DNA of 64,000 nt from Streptomyces sp. NBC_01463 (GTDB lineage Bacteria > Actinomycetota > Actinomycetes > Streptomycetales > Streptomycetaceae): NCBI GenBank assembly GCA_036227345.1, contig CP109468.1, forward strand, positions 5,332,001 to 5,396,000, read 5' to 3'. The notes beneath the pieces are model-generated. The model had not been told where the DNA came from. It searched no databases and was given only the letters and a program-made list of their open reading frames with translations. Shown piece after piece: positions 53,524 to 62,333 of the stretch. Each line of letters begins with the position of its first letter. Within the stretch, counting starts at the first letter, position 1. The position numbers were made by a program, and so were the translations under genes.

Positions 53524-54416
53524 TGCTGACCCTCGACCACGTCACCAAGACCTACCGCGCCGGAGCCTTCGGCGGCGGATCCGTCACCGCCGTCGACCGG
53601 GTGTCCTTCACCGCCGCACCCGGCGAGGTCGTCTCCCTCATCGGCGAGAGCGGCAGCGGGAAGTCCACCATCGGCCGGATGATCCTCGGCCTCACCGGGG
53701 TCAGCGCCGGCAGCCTCACCCTGGACGGCCGGCCGGTCCGCCCCGGAAAGGACTTCTACCGCCGCGTCCAGGGCGTCTTCCAGGACCCCTTCTCCTGCTA
53801 CAACCCGGTCTTCCGGGCCGACCGCGTCTTCGACCTGATCCGCCGCGCCTACCACCCGGGCGTGCCCGGCAGGGAGTGGGCCGACCGCGTCGAGAAGGCG
53901 GTACGGGACGTGCGCCTTGACCCCGGCCAGGTGCTCGGCCGCTACCCGCACCAGCTCAGCGGCGGCCAGCTGCAACGCCTCCTCATCGCCCGCGCCCTCC
54001 TGCTCGACCTGAGCTTCCTGGTCGCCGACGAGATCACCAGCATGCTCGACGCCTCCACCCGCATCGACGTCCTCAACCTCCTGGCCGGCCTCAAGGAACG
54101 CGGCCTCGGCGTCCTCTACATCACCCACGACCTGGCGCTCGGCACCTACCTCGCCGAGAAGACCGTGGTGCTGCGCCGCGGCAGAGTCGTCGAACGGGGC
54201 GACACCCAGAAGGTGTTCGGCAACCCGCTGCACCCCTACACCCGCACCCTGCTGGCCGCGGTGCCCCGGCTCAACACCCCGTGGGACCCGCCCGAGCCCC
54301 TGCGTGACTGCGCCTTCCACGAGGCGGGTCCCACGGACACCGACCTGTACGAGACCGAACCGGACCACTTCGTCGCCTGCGCACAGCTCCCCGACTGCGG
54401 AAGGACCCCCGCGTGA
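53523..54416 (+). CDS. Oligopeptide/oligosaccharide ABC transporter ATPase (DppF-like)
   Basis: This 297-aa ATPase has Walker A GESGSGKSTIGR, Q-loop GVFQDPFSCYNPVFR, signature QLSGGQLQRLLIARALLL, Walker B FLVADEITSMLD and VLYITHDLALGTYL. The C-terminal HPYTRTLLAAVPRL block is typical of DppF/OppF. The Cys motif is reduced to CAFHEAG...CAQLPDCG, fewer cysteines than its partner. ATG 53523 is used because it overlaps the preceding stop. Confidence 0.9.
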   Translation: MLTLDHVTKTYRAGAFGGGSVTAVDRVSFTAAPGEVVSLIGESGSGKSTIGRMILGLTGVSAGSLTLDGRPVRPGKDFYRRVQGVFQDPFSCYNPVFRADRVFDLIRRAYHPGVPGREWADRVEKAVRDVRLDPGQVLGRYPHQLSGGQLQRLLIARALLLDLSFLVADEITSMLDASTRIDVLNLLAGLKERGLGVLYITHDLALGTYLAEKTVVLRRGRVVERGDTQKVFGNPLHPYTRTLLAAVPRLNTPWDPPEPLRDCAFHEAGPTDTDLYETEPDHFVACAQLPDCGRTPA

Positions 54417-56824
54417 CCCTTCGCCACCTGCCCCTGCACGAAGGCTGGACGCTCACCGCGGACGGTGCCGTGCCCGTGGGGCTCCCCCCAGGGGGCGTCC
54501 CCGCCACCGTGCCCGGCTGCGTCCACACCGACCTCCTCGCGGCGGGCCTGATCGACGACCCGTACCTGGACGACAACGAGAACCGGCTGACCTGGATCGG
54601 CCGCACCGACTGGACGTACCGCACCACGTTCGACTGGACGCCGGACGGGCACGACCACGCCGCCCTGTGCTTCGACGGCCTCGACACCGTCGCCACCGTC
54701 CTGCTCAACGGCACCGAGGTGGGCCGGACCGCCAACCAGCACCGCAGCCACCGCTTCCCCGTCCGCCCGCTCCTCGTCGAGGGCACCAACACCCTCGCCG
54801 TACGCTTCACCGCCCCGTACACCTACGCCGAGGAGCTGCGCGAGCGGCTCGGCGACCGGCCCGGCGCCTATGCGGAGCCGTACGCCTTCATCCGCAAGAT
54901 GGCGTGCAACTTCGGCTGGGACTGGGGGCCGACGCTCGTCACGTCCGGCATCTGGCGGCCGGTGGCCCTGGAGACGTGGAGCGGTCCGCGGATCGCGTCC
55001 GTGAGACTGCTCCCGGACCTGGACGCGGACGGCGTACCGCGCCTGACCGCCGAGCTGGAGGTCGAACACGACGGTCTGAAGGCGCTGTCGGGCGAGGTCG
55101 GGGTGGTCGGGGCGGGCACCGTCTTCATCGCCACGCAGGACGAGCACCGCGTCTCGGTCACCCTCTCCGTCCCCGACGCCGAGCCCTGGTGGCCGCACAG
55201 CCACGGCGAACAGCCGCTGTACGACGTGACGGTCCGGGTGGGCGACGACGTCCGCAGGCTCAGGACCGGATTCCGCGCCGTCACCCTGGAACGCGAGGCG
55301 TTCCGCATCTCGGTGAACGGCGAACCCGTCTTCGTACGGGGCGTGAACTGGATCCCCGAGGACTGCTTCCCCGCCCGCCTCACCCGGCAGCGGATCTCCG
55401 ACCGCCTGGACCAGGCGGTCGCGGCCGGAGTGAACCTGATCAGGGTCTGGGGCGGCGGCCTCTACGAGAGCGACGACTTCTACGAACTGTGCGACGAGAA
55501 GGGACTGCTGGTCTGGCAGGACTTCCCCTTCGCCTGTGCCGCCTACCCGGAGGAGCAGCCGCTGTGGGACGAGGTCGCGGCCGAGGCCCGGGAGAACGTC
55601 ACCCGCCTCGCCCCGCACCCCTCCCTCGTCCTGTGGTGCGGCAACAACGAGAACCTGGAGGGCCACGCCGACTGGGGCTGGCAGAAGGAGCTGGGCGACC
55701 GCACCTGGGGCCACGGCTACTACCACGAGCTGCTCCCCGCCGTCGTCGCGGAGACGGACCCCACCCGCCCCTACTGGCCCGGCTCGCCCTACTCCGGCAC
55801 CGAGGACATCCACCCGCAGGACCCGGCCCACGGCACCATCCACATCTGGGACGTGTGGAACCGGGCCGACTACCGCGCCTACGCGGACCGGGTGCCGCGC
55901 TTCGTCGCCGAGTTCGGCTTCCAGGGCCCGCCCGCGTACGCCACCCTGCGCCGCGCCGTCAGCGGCCCGCTCACCCCCGGCGCCCCGCTCCTGGCCCACC
56001 ACCAGAAGGCCGAGGACGGCAACGCGAAACTGCTCCGCGGCCTGGGCGACCACCTGCCGCTGCCGGGCGCGGACTTCGACGACTGGCACTGGCTCACCCA
56101 GCTCAACCAGGCCCGGGCCGTCGCCTTCGGTATCCGCCACTTCCGCTCCCACACCCCGTACTGCATGGGCACGATCGTGTGGCAGCTCAACGACTGCTGG
56201 CCGGTCGTCTCCTGGGCGGCCGTCGACGGCGACGGCCGCCGCAAGCCCCTCTGGTACGCCCTGCGGGCCGTGTACGCCGACCATCTGATCGCCGTGCGCG
56301 ACGGGTCCGCGCACCTCGTCAACGACGCCCCCGCACCCTGGGCCGGCACGTTGCGGCTGACCCGGTACGGCCTGGACGGGGCGGTGCTGGCCGAGGAGGA
56401 GGTGGCGGTGAGCACGGCCGCGCGCTCGGTCACCCGGGTCCCGCTCCCGCGCTCGGTGGCCGAACCGGCCGACCCCACCCGTGAGGTCCTGGTCGCACGC
56501 CTCGGCGACAGCAGGGCGGTGGAGTTCTACGAGGAGGACACCCGTCTCGCGCTGCCGCCGGCCCGCTACGACGTCACGGTGACGGAGAGCGAGGGCGAGG
56601 CGCCCGGATACCGCGTCGAGGTGACCGCCCGCACGCTGCTGCGGGACCTCGCGCTCTTCCCCGACCGGCTGGACCCGGCGGCCGTGGCGGACGAGATGCT
56701 CGTCACGCTGCTGCCCGGCGAGAGCGCCGTGTTCATGATCACAGGGGCGGTGCTCCCGGACCCGGACGCGCTGGGCTCCCGGCCGGTGCTGCGGTGCGTC
56801 AACGACGGCGTCGCGACGCGGTAG
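54413..56824 (+). CDS. Beta-mannosidase, glycoside hydrolase family 2
   Basis: This 803-aa protein has the GH2 layout: sugar-binding domain (about 1-180, VPGCVHTDLLAAGLIDDPYLDDNENRLTWIG, a beta-mannosidase hallmark), Ig-like domain, then TIM barrel (about 290-620). The acid/base Glu is in VLWCGNNENLEG (about 410) and the nucleophile Glu in FVAEFGFQG (about 499). MACNFGWDWGP is also characteristic of mannosidases. No signal peptide is present, so it acts inside the cell on imported manno-oligosaccharides, releasing mannose. GTG 54413 overlaps the ATPase stop, placing it last in the transporter operon. Confidence 0.92.
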   Translation: MTLRHLPLHEGWTLTADGAVPVGLPPGGVPATVPGCVHTDLLAAGLIDDPYLDDNENRLTWIGRTDWTYRTTFDWTPDGHDHAALCFDGLDTVATVLLNGTEVGRTANQHRSHRFPVRPLLVEGTNTLAVRFTAPYTYAEELRERLGDRPGAYAEPYAFIRKMACNFGWDWGPTLVTSGIWRPVALETWSGPRIASVRLLPDLDADGVPRLTAELEVEHDGLKALSGEVGVVGAGTVFIATQDEHRVSVTLSVPDAEPWWPHSHGEQPLYDVTVRVGDDVRRLRTGFRAVTLEREAFRISVNGEPVFVRGVNWIPEDCFPARLTRQRISDRLDQAVAAGVNLIRVWGGGLYESDDFYELCDEKGLLVWQDFPFACAAYPEEQPLWDEVAAEARENVTRLAPHPSLVLWCGNNENLEGHADWGWQKELGDRTWGHGYYHELLPAVVAETDPTRPYWPGSPYSGTEDIHPQDPAHGTIHIWDVWNRADYRAYADRVPRFVAEFGFQGPPAYATLRRAVSGPLTPGAPLLAHHQKAEDGNAKLLRGLGDHLPLPGADFDDWHWLTQLNQARAVAFGIRHFRSHTPYCMGTIVWQLNDCWPVVSWAAVDGDGRRKPLWYALRAVYADHLIAVRDGSAHLVNDAPAPWAGTLRLTRYGLDGAVLAEEEVAVSTAARSVTRVPLPRSVAEPADPTREVLVARLGDSRAVEFYEEDTRLALPPARYDVTVTESEGEAPGYRVEVTARTLLRDLALFPDRLDPAAVADEMLVTLLPGESAVFMITGAVLPDPDALGSRPVLRCVNDGVATR

Positions 56825-56835
56825 TTGCGGCGGGG

Positions 56836-56877
56836 GTGGCGCGCCCCTGGCGATCAGTGGCGCGCGCCTGGCGGATC
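56836..56877. repeat. Tandem ~21-bp direct repeat downstream of the mannosidase
   Basis: GTGGCGCGCCCCTGGCGATC (56836-56855) is repeated with two changes at 56857-56877. It lies in the 255-bp gap before the tRNA gene. Its role is unknown. Confidence 0.5.
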
Positions 56878-56971
56878 GGCTGTGCGGGTGCGGCGACTTT
56901 CCGTCAATTCGGATACCCGGCCGCCGTGCCCGACACCCCGCCCAGGCATGTGACTATGCCTTCTGCGTGTG

Positions 56972-57000
56972 CTGACGGACCCTCAAGCGATCAATAAAAT
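56972..57000 (+). promoter_or_regulatory. Possible tRNA promoter
   Basis: CTGACG (56972-56977), a 17-bp gap and TAAAAT (56995-57000) lie in an unusually AT-rich patch (ATAAAATAAGACAA) about 80 bp before the mature tRNA. This is a candidate vegetative promoter for bldA. Confidence 0.4.
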
Positions 57001-57079
57001 AAGACAACATCGAGCCACTGTCCGTCTGCTCGGCGGGTGCCCCCGGATAGGGTCATGTGCCAACGCGGAGCCGCGCGAA

Positions 57080-57165
57080 GCCCGGATGGTGGAATGCAGA
57101 CACGGCGAGCTTAAACCTCGCTGCCCCTCGGGGGCGTACCGGTTCGAGTCCGGTTCCGGGCACCA
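57080..57165 (+). tRNA. bldA: tRNA-Leu, anticodon UAA (bldA)
   Basis: The 86-nt gene folds fully: acceptor GCCCGGA/TCCGGGC, anticodon stem GCGAG/CTCGC with loop CTTAAAC (anticodon TAA), long class II variable arm (GCCCC-TCG-GGGGC), T-arm ACCGG-TTCGAGT-CCGGT, discriminator A and encoded CCA. It reads the rare UUA codon. In Streptomyces the single tRNA of this type is bldA, the developmental and antibiotic switch. It stands alone, not in a tRNA cluster. Confidence 0.95.
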
Positions 57166-57349
57166 TCGCGCTCACCGGCCCGACCGGCCGAATCGACCGG
57201 TTCGCCCGGGTACCCCATTCGAGGACGAGCCCTCTGCCGAGGCCTTCGGGAACGCGGTGAACGGGGCCGACGGCCGGCGGTGACGGAGGGGCCGGGCGAA
57301 GGGCCACGGATGCGACGTCACGGACGGTAGTGGTGCGGCCCGGCAGGCC

Positions 57350-57389
57350 GGGCGTCGGCCGGGCGGCGCGGCGGTCCCGGCCGACGCCC
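57350..57389. terminator. Strong hairpin between bldA and the small immunity-like gene
   Basis: GGGCGTCGGCCGGG (57350-57363) pairs perfectly with CCCGGCCGACGCCC (57376-57389). It could terminate bldA transcription or structure the leader of the next gene. The rest of 57166-57452 shows no gene. Confidence 0.65.
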
Positions 57390-57452
57390 TGTGGACATCC
57401 ATTCATCCGCAGGGAGAATGGGCCTTCACAGCCAGGGGCTTGGGGGGATCTC

Positions 57453-57662
57453 GTGAGTGGTGGTGCTCTGCTCGGAGTGTTAGGGCTGATAGTTCTGCTG
57501 TTGGCCTATTTCGTGCCGGCCTTTGTCGCCTTTTCGCGAGGCGTGCCGAACAAGGGATCCGTGTTCGTGATCAATCTCTTCCTGGGCTGGACCGTGGTGG
57601 GCTGGATCGTCGCGCTGGCCATGGCGGCGCGCAGCAATCAGCAGCAACAGCCCCGTCTGTAG
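57453..57662 (+). CDS. Small superinfection-immunity-like membrane protein containing a TTA codon
   Basis: This 69-aa protein starts at GTG 57453, after GGGGGGATCTC. It has two hydrophobic segments (about 5-22 and 36-60) and the core VPAFVAFSRGVPNKGSVFVINLFLGWTVVGWIVALAMA. That core is the signature of the T4 Imm-like superinfection immunity family (NxxxxFxxNxxLGWT-type). In-frame codon 10 (57480-57482) is TTA, readable only by the bldA tRNA encoded 315 bp upstream. Codon use (TTA, ATA, GTT, TTT, TAT) is less GC-biased than in neighbours, suggesting acquisition. Members are widespread in bacteria, and their role outside phage T4 is unclear. Confidence 0.82.
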   Translation: MSGGALLGVLGLIVLLLAYFVPAFVAFSRGVPNKGSVFVINLFLGWTVVGWIVALAMAARSNQQQQPRL

Positions 57663-58033
57663 GCGTCCGGATCCGCCGGGGGCGGCCGGCCCTGCAGTGC
57701 ATGTCCGTGGCGGTTCGCCTGTCGTTTCCGGCCGGCCGTTCTCGCTGGGCCGCCTCCTCGCCGACGGGTCTCCCACGCGGCCTCACCGACTCCCGCCACA
57801 ACCCAGTCACGCAGACCATCACCCGCGCCTACGACGTGCGGTAACCGCACTGCCCGGTCTTCCGTGTGCGGACGCAGGAACGACCCGGGTGCCGTACTCG
57901 TACGGGCGCACTTCGGCGGGGTGGCGGCCAGCCTCCCTGCGGACCCCCGACGGGAGTGGATGATCGATGCCCCCGGTCCGCCACCACGGGCGGCACGCGC
58001 AGGCGCGACCACATCGCCGACGGAGGTGCCCGC
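57663..58033. other. 371-bp intergenic stretch without supported gene
   Basis: Several short frames are open here, but none shows a ribosome site with family similarity. No strong hairpin is seen. The end holds the CGGAGGTG ribosome site of the phosphatase gene. Confidence 0.5.
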
Positions 58034-59179
58034 ATGTTCCGTCCGCTGCGTGCGGCGATGTCCTCGGCACACGGTTCGACGGACCACGACGACATCACGG
58101 CCATCCGCACGCCCGCCACCCGCGACGTAGTCCTGGCCACCTTGGTGACGACGGCCGCGGTGGTCGTCCTCGGTCTGCTGACCGGGACCGCGGTGCTCCT
58201 TCTCGGGCTGCTGGTGTTCCTGCCGGCGTTCGCCGCCGCCCTGTGCAGCCCGCGCCAGACGGCGATGGTCTCCGCCTGGGTGAGCCTCGTCGTCATCGCG
58301 CCGGTCGTCCTCCAGTCCGGGGAGCGGATCCTCGACCGGGTGATCCTGGCGCTGTTCGCCGTCGGCTTCGGCACCCTGGCCGTCTACGGTGCCCGGATGC
58401 GCATCGCGCGCGAGGGCGCCCTGGTGCGGCTGCGGTCCACCGCCGCGGCGATGCAGAGGCAGATCCTGCGGCCGTTGCCGCTGCTCACCGACGATGTCCT
58501 GGTGGACGGTGTGTACGAGCCCCTGCAGGAGGACAAGCTCGTCGGGGGCGACATCTACGACGTGGTCGCCACTCCGTGGGGCACCCGGGTCCTGATCGGT
58601 GATGTCCAGGGGAAGGGGCTGGCCGCCATCGGGATGGCCATCGACGTGGTGGGGGCGTTCAGGGAAGCAGCCCACCGTGAGCCGACGGTGACCGCCCTCG
58701 TCGACGCGCTGGAGGCTGCGGTCGTCCGGCACAACGACTACGCCGGACAGCGCGGTGAGCCCGAACGGTTCGTCACCGCGCTCGTCCTGGTGGTGGACGC
58801 GGGGACCGACACCCAGGTCGTCGGCTGCGGCCACATCCCGCCCTACCTGCTGCACGACGGCGTCGCCACCGCCGTCGGCGCGGGGGAGGAGCACGTACCG
58901 CTGGGCCTGGCGAATCTGGTCGACGAACCACGCACGGTGTCATGGTTCGCCTTCCCCGCCGGGGCGACGCTGCTGCTGTGCACCGACGGCCTGACCGAGG
59001 CCCGTTCGCGCGACGGCGCCTTCTATCCGCTCGAGGAGCGCCTCGGTGGCCGCGTCGACATCACCGCCGGCCGGCTGATCGGTTCACTGGTCGACGACGT
59101 GAGGGACTTCACCGCCGGGGTGCAACAGGATGACCTGGCGGTCCTCGCGGTACGCCGTGCCCCGCACCGGGCACCGTAG
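58034..59179 (+). CDS. Membrane-anchored PP2C/SpoIIE-type protein phosphatase
   Basis: This 381-aa protein has three or four N-terminal membrane segments (about 30-120) and then a SpoIIE-like PP2C domain (about 150-375). Metal-binding and catalytic elements are visible: YEPLQEDKLVGGDIYDVV, VLIGDVQGKGLAAI, VVGCGHIPPYLLHDG, LLLCTDGLTEARSRDGAFYPLEE and QQDDLAVLAVRR. It should dephosphorylate anti-sigma-factor antagonists or similar proteins, as RsbU-type phosphatases do. No sensory PAS/GAF domain is present. ATG 58034 follows CGGAGGTG; the frame is open upstream without homology. Confidence 0.92.
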   Translation: MFRPLRAAMSSAHGSTDHDDITAIRTPATRDVVLATLVTTAAVVVLGLLTGTAVLLLGLLVFLPAFAAALCSPRQTAMVSAWVSLVVIAPVVLQSGERILDRVILALFAVGFGTLAVYGARMRIAREGALVRLRSTAAAMQRQILRPLPLLTDDVLVDGVYEPLQEDKLVGGDIYDVVATPWGTRVLIGDVQGKGLAAIGMAIDVVGAFREAAHREPTVTALVDALEAAVVRHNDYAGQRGEPERFVTALVLVVDAGTDTQVVGCGHIPPYLLHDGVATAVGAGEEHVPLGLANLVDEPRTVSWFAFPAGATLLLCTDGLTEARSRDGAFYPLEERLGGRVDITAGRLIGSLVDDVRDFTAGVQQDDLAVLAVRRAPHRAP

Positions 59180-59202
59180 GACCGGCCCCCGTCGGTGCGC
59201 CG

Positions 59203-59430
59203 TCAGTTGACGCGCTCGGTGGCGAAGAGTTCCAGATGCGAGCAGGTGGGGCAGCGGTAGGCGTCGATCTGCCAGTGCGGGCGGCCCATCCTTCGCGCGC
59301 CGCCGAACAGGCCGCGTTCGAGCGCGCCGGCGATCCACCGTGCGTAACCCCGGGACCCCTGCCCGGAGTCCTCGACGAAGCCGGGTTCCAGCCCCACCGC
59401 ACCGCACTGGGTGCACCGTATGTTGTTCAT
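59203..59430 (-). CDS. Small zinc-ribbon protein
   Basis: This 75-aa protein has two CxxC knuckles, IRCTQCGAVGLEPGF and YRCPTCSHLELFA, forming a zinc ribbon around a middle segment (GYARWIAGALERGLFGGARRMG). It ends in ATERVN. Function is not known. ATG 59430 follows CTCCCCCG-type sequence and gives a compact protein; longer in-frame starts add non-conserved sequence. It is convergent with the phosphatase gene. Confidence 0.75.
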   Translation of the reverse strand: MNNIRCTQCGAVGLEPGFVEDSGQGSRGYARWIAGALERGLFGGARRMGRPHWQIDAYRCPTCSHLELFATERVN

Positions 59431-59631
59431 CGGGGGAGTGTAGTGAGCGGCCGCCGGCGCGCGGCCCGGCTCCGCGAAATCTCCGCAGGCCCCGCCCGGA
59501 CCCACTGGGCCCACCGCCGTTCGCCCGTACGTCCGGAATGAGGCCCTGCATTTGGGCCCACGGGCCCGTGCCGGAACGTGCGCACCTCTCGTAACCTCCG
59601 ACCCCTAAGGCCATCGGGGAGGACGACAATC

Positions 59632-61215
59632 ATGCCGCGGACGAGGTATCGGGGGCCCATATCCTCGCGCAGTGGATGGGGTGACAGGGGCGGGACTGCC
59701 CTGGAGTACGTCGGCATGGTCATGGTCGCGGTGGCCATCGTGGGTGCCCTGCTGGTGACCGGTCTCGGCGGCAAGGTCAGCGAGAGGTTCTCGTGCGCGA
59801 TCTCGTCCGTCATGGGCGGCGGGGGCTGCACCGGCGGCGCCGGGAACGATGCGGGCGGCGACCCCAACGCCGAGTTCGAGCCGCTGACCTGCGCCACGGT
59901 GACGAAGTCCGGGACGCAGGGCGGGAAGTTCGGGGTCTCGTTCGAGACGCTCGGGATCGAGTTCGGTGGCGAGTTCGGTTTCGAGGAGACGACGTCCAAG
60001 GCCAAGACGGACGTCAACAAGGACGGCAAGATCGATGACAACGACGAGCAGGTCTCGCTGACCTTCACGGACGCCGGCTCGGTCAAGGGCACGGAGAAGC
60101 CCAAGGGCCGTATCAAGATCGGTGACGTGGGCAAGGACAAGGTGGAGATCGCCGCCGGTCTCACCGTCACCACGGGCGACACCTGGGTCTTCGACAGCCA
60201 GGAGGAGGCGGACCAGTTCCGCAAGGACCTCCAGGAGTACAAGAAGCTCAGCCGGCTGAACAAGCTCTCCAACCTGAGCCCGATCGTGGGCGGTTCCACC
60301 GAGGTGGCCAGCTGGTTCGGCAAGGGGCCCAAGGCCAAGGAGAGCCGCCTCAAGCAGAACATCGAGGACCGGCTCGGCAACAAGCACATCACCACCCAGA
60401 AGGTCAGCCTCGAAGTCGCCGCCCAGGCCGGTTTCCAGTTCGGCGCGGGGATGAACGCCCCGGACACCACCAACGCGGACGGCACGACCACCCCGGCCCC
60501 CAAGCCCGGCGCCACCGTCGAGGCCGGCCTCAAGATCTCCGAGGCCCAGGAAGTCACGCTCACGCAGAACCACATCAACAACACCGACGCGTACACCTAC
60601 CAGGCCAAGGCCACCGGCGGGGCGTACGCGAAGGGTGAGGCGGGACCGGCCAAGGCCGGTGCGGAGGCCTCCGGCTCGGCGGCGGGCGCCATCACCGTCA
60701 CGGTCGACAGCAAGACCGGCAAGGTGAAGAGCATCACGATGACGCGGACCCTGGAGGGCAAGGCGGAGGCCAGCGCCGGTCTCAAGGGCGATGTGAACGG
60801 CAACGAGAAGGGCGGCGGGACGACCACCCAGGTCATCACCACGACCGTCCCGCTGGACGACAAGAACATGTCCAAGGCCGAGTCCGATGCCATCAAGGCC
60901 CAGATGTTCTCCGGCCAGGGCATGAACAGTGCCTTCAACTACCTCTTCACCGGGACGCCGGTACCGACCGAGGACCCCGGCGCCGGCGACCCGTTCGGCC
61001 ACTACGCGTTCAACCACGGCCAGGTCAGCAAGCAGGAGTACGACGGCTCGTCCTCGTCCGAGGAGATCGGTCTCGACATCAACCTGGAGGTCGCCGGCAT
61101 CAACGGCGCCTACACCAGCTCGGAGTCGCAGAAGAGCCTGACGAAGGCCGAGTTCCTGGGGGCTCCCTCCGGCGGCCAGCGTTCGTTCTTCCCGTACAGC
61201 TACTGTGCCAAGTGA
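59632..61215 (+). CDS. Large extracellular protein with Flp-pilin-like N-terminal membrane segment
   Basis: This 527-aa protein has a basic start (MPRTRYRGPISSRSGWGDR) followed by GGTALEYVGMVMVAVAIVGALLVTGLGG, which matches a class III (Flp/TadE-type) prepilin segment with the G...EY pattern. Normal Flp pilins have 50-70 residues; here about 470 hydrophilic residues follow. They include an EF-hand/dockerin-like calcium loop DVNKDGKIDDNDEQ (about 125-138), repeated Ala/Gly/Lys/Glu strands, an Ala-rich region (GEAGPAKAGAEASGSAAG) and a terminal FFPYSYCAK. Cysteines are few (CAIS, GGCTGG, LTCAT, YCAK). No catalytic motif is seen. GGGGAGG precedes ATG 59632. It heads a unidirectional gene group. 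Confidence 0.8.
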   Translation: MPRTRYRGPISSRSGWGDRGGTALEYVGMVMVAVAIVGALLVTGLGGKVSERFSCAISSVMGGGGCTGGAGNDAGGDPNAEFEPLTCATVTKSGTQGGKFGVSFETLGIEFGGEFGFEETTSKAKTDVNKDGKIDDNDEQVSLTFTDAGSVKGTEKPKGRIKIGDVGKDKVEIAAGLTVTTGDTWVFDSQEEADQFRKDLQEYKKLSRLNKLSNLSPIVGGSTEVASWFGKGPKAKESRLKQNIEDRLGNKHITTQKVSLEVAAQAGFQFGAGMNAPDTTNADGTTTPAPKPGATVEAGLKISEAQEVTLTQNHINNTDAYTYQAKATGGAYAKGEAGPAKAGAEASGSAAGAITVTVDSKTGKVKSITMTRTLEGKAEASAGLKGDVNGNEKGGGTTTQVITTTVPLDDKNMSKAESDAIKAQMFSGQGMNSAFNYLFTGTPVPTEDPGAGDPFGHYAFNHGQVSKQEYDGSSSSEEIGLDINLEVAGINGAYTSSESQKSLTKAEFLGAPSGGQRSFFPYSYCAK

Positions 61216-61240
61216 TCCACAGGTACAAGGAGACGTGATC

Positions 61241-61831
61241 ATGACCAAGCTTTCCGTCCGGCGGACGGTGCGGACTGTCGCCGTCACGACCGCTGTTCTC
61301 ACCGCCGGTCTGATGCTCGCCGCGTGCGGTGGTGAGAAGGGCGCGGACAAGGCCGAGTCCGCCACGCCCAGCGGCTGGAAGAAGCTCACCGGGCCCACGG
61401 TGTCGCTGGCCTACCCGTCCGATCTCACGGAGCAGAGCGCGGCGGAGCGCGGCAAGCTCAACGACGCCTCGGCCCTGCGCAGCGAGGGCGGCCGGCCGAC
61501 CGTGAAGGTGTCGATCCAGAGCGGCTTCGCCGACGCCTCGACGGGCGACGACGCCGCCTCGGTCGGCCGGGCGCTCCTGATGGCGACCACCGAGGTCAAG
61601 GGCACGAAGAAGGCGGACATCAAGGGTGCGGAGGATGCCAGGCGCATCGACTTCACCTACACCGGTACGGGTGTGCCGCAGTCGCCCCCGAAGGGTGCGA
61701 CGGTCGACGGCGTGGTCATCACGGGCGTCGACTCCGAGGGAAAGATCTACTCCGTCCGCATCGACGCCCAGGAGGGCAAGCTCACCGAGGCGGACCGGAC
61801 GAAGATCGTCGACAGCATCCAGGTGAAGTAG
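61241..61831 (+). CDS. Lipoprotein of unknown function
   Basis: This 196-aa protein has a signal peptide with basic start MTKLSVRRTVR and lipobox LMLAAC (Cys about 30). The mature part is an alpha/beta domain of the type seen in LpqN/PsbP-like lipoproteins (TGPTVSLAYPSDLTEQ, RIDFTYTGTG, KIYSVRIDAQEGKLTEADRTKIVDSIQVK). That similarity is by eye only. It lies 25 bp after the pilin-like gene, with an AAGGAGA site, and is likely co-transcribed with it. Confidence 0.8.
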   Translation: MTKLSVRRTVRTVAVTTAVLTAGLMLAACGGEKGADKAESATPSGWKKLTGPTVSLAYPSDLTEQSAAERGKLNDASALRSEGGRPTVKVSIQSGFADASTGDDAASVGRALLMATTEVKGTKKADIKGAEDARRIDFTYTGTGVPQSPPKGATVDGVVITGVDSEGKIYSVRIDAQEGKLTEADRTKIVDSIQVK

Positions 61832-61867
61832 CTCCCGTACGCCGGGCGACGACGAAGAGGCAGCCCC

Positions 61868-62323
61868 ATGTCCCGATATGACGCACCCCGCGGGTACGCC
61901 CCCGCCCCCGCGCCCGGCCAGGACCGGCCGCGGCTGATGAACTTCATGCTGCCGTGGGCGGCGGGCATCGTCGTGATGCTGATGACGGAGCTGGCCCTGG
62001 CGATACTCGTCTGGGACGTGATCACCGGCGACGACGTGTCCACCATGGCCTCACCGGTCCGCACGATCCTGCTGCTGCACCTGCCGTCGGCCGCCTGTAT
62101 CGCCCTCGCCACCTGGGCGTCGGCGGCCGTGCACCAGGGCGCGTCGCGGGAGTCCCTGGTCCGGCACTGCATCGCCGCGTTCACCCCGGCCGTCGCCCTG
62201 CAGCTGCTGATCTTCTTCTCCCAGGGCAGCGACCTCACCGTGCTCACGTTCCTGGTGCAGCTGGTGGTCCTGGTGGTTGGCTGTGCGGTGGGCTTCCTCG
62301 TCGACAGGCTGCGCAACGGTTAG
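61868..62323 (+). CDS. Four-helix integral membrane protein
   Basis: This 151-aa protein has a short Pro/Ala-rich N terminus (1-24) and four hydrophobic segments (about 27-50, 66-86, 100-117, 124-146). No family is recognised. It follows the lipoprotein gene by 36 bp with GAAGAGGCAG before the ATG, and probably belongs to the same transcription unit. The loops are short and there are no obvious functional residues. Confidence 0.75.
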   Translation: MSRYDAPRGYAPAPAPGQDRPRLMNFMLPWAAGIVVMLMTELALAILVWDVITGDDVSTMASPVRTILLLHLPSAACIALATWASAAVHQGASRESLVRHCIAAFTPAVALQLLIFFSQGSDLTVLTFLVQLVVLVVGCAVGFLVDRLRNG

Positions 62324-62333
62324 AAGGTTCTCC

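Noticed and set aside
57440..57844. + strand frame ending TQTITRAYDVR
   Set aside because: It overlaps the immunity-like gene in another frame, lacks a convincing start and shows no recognisable domain.
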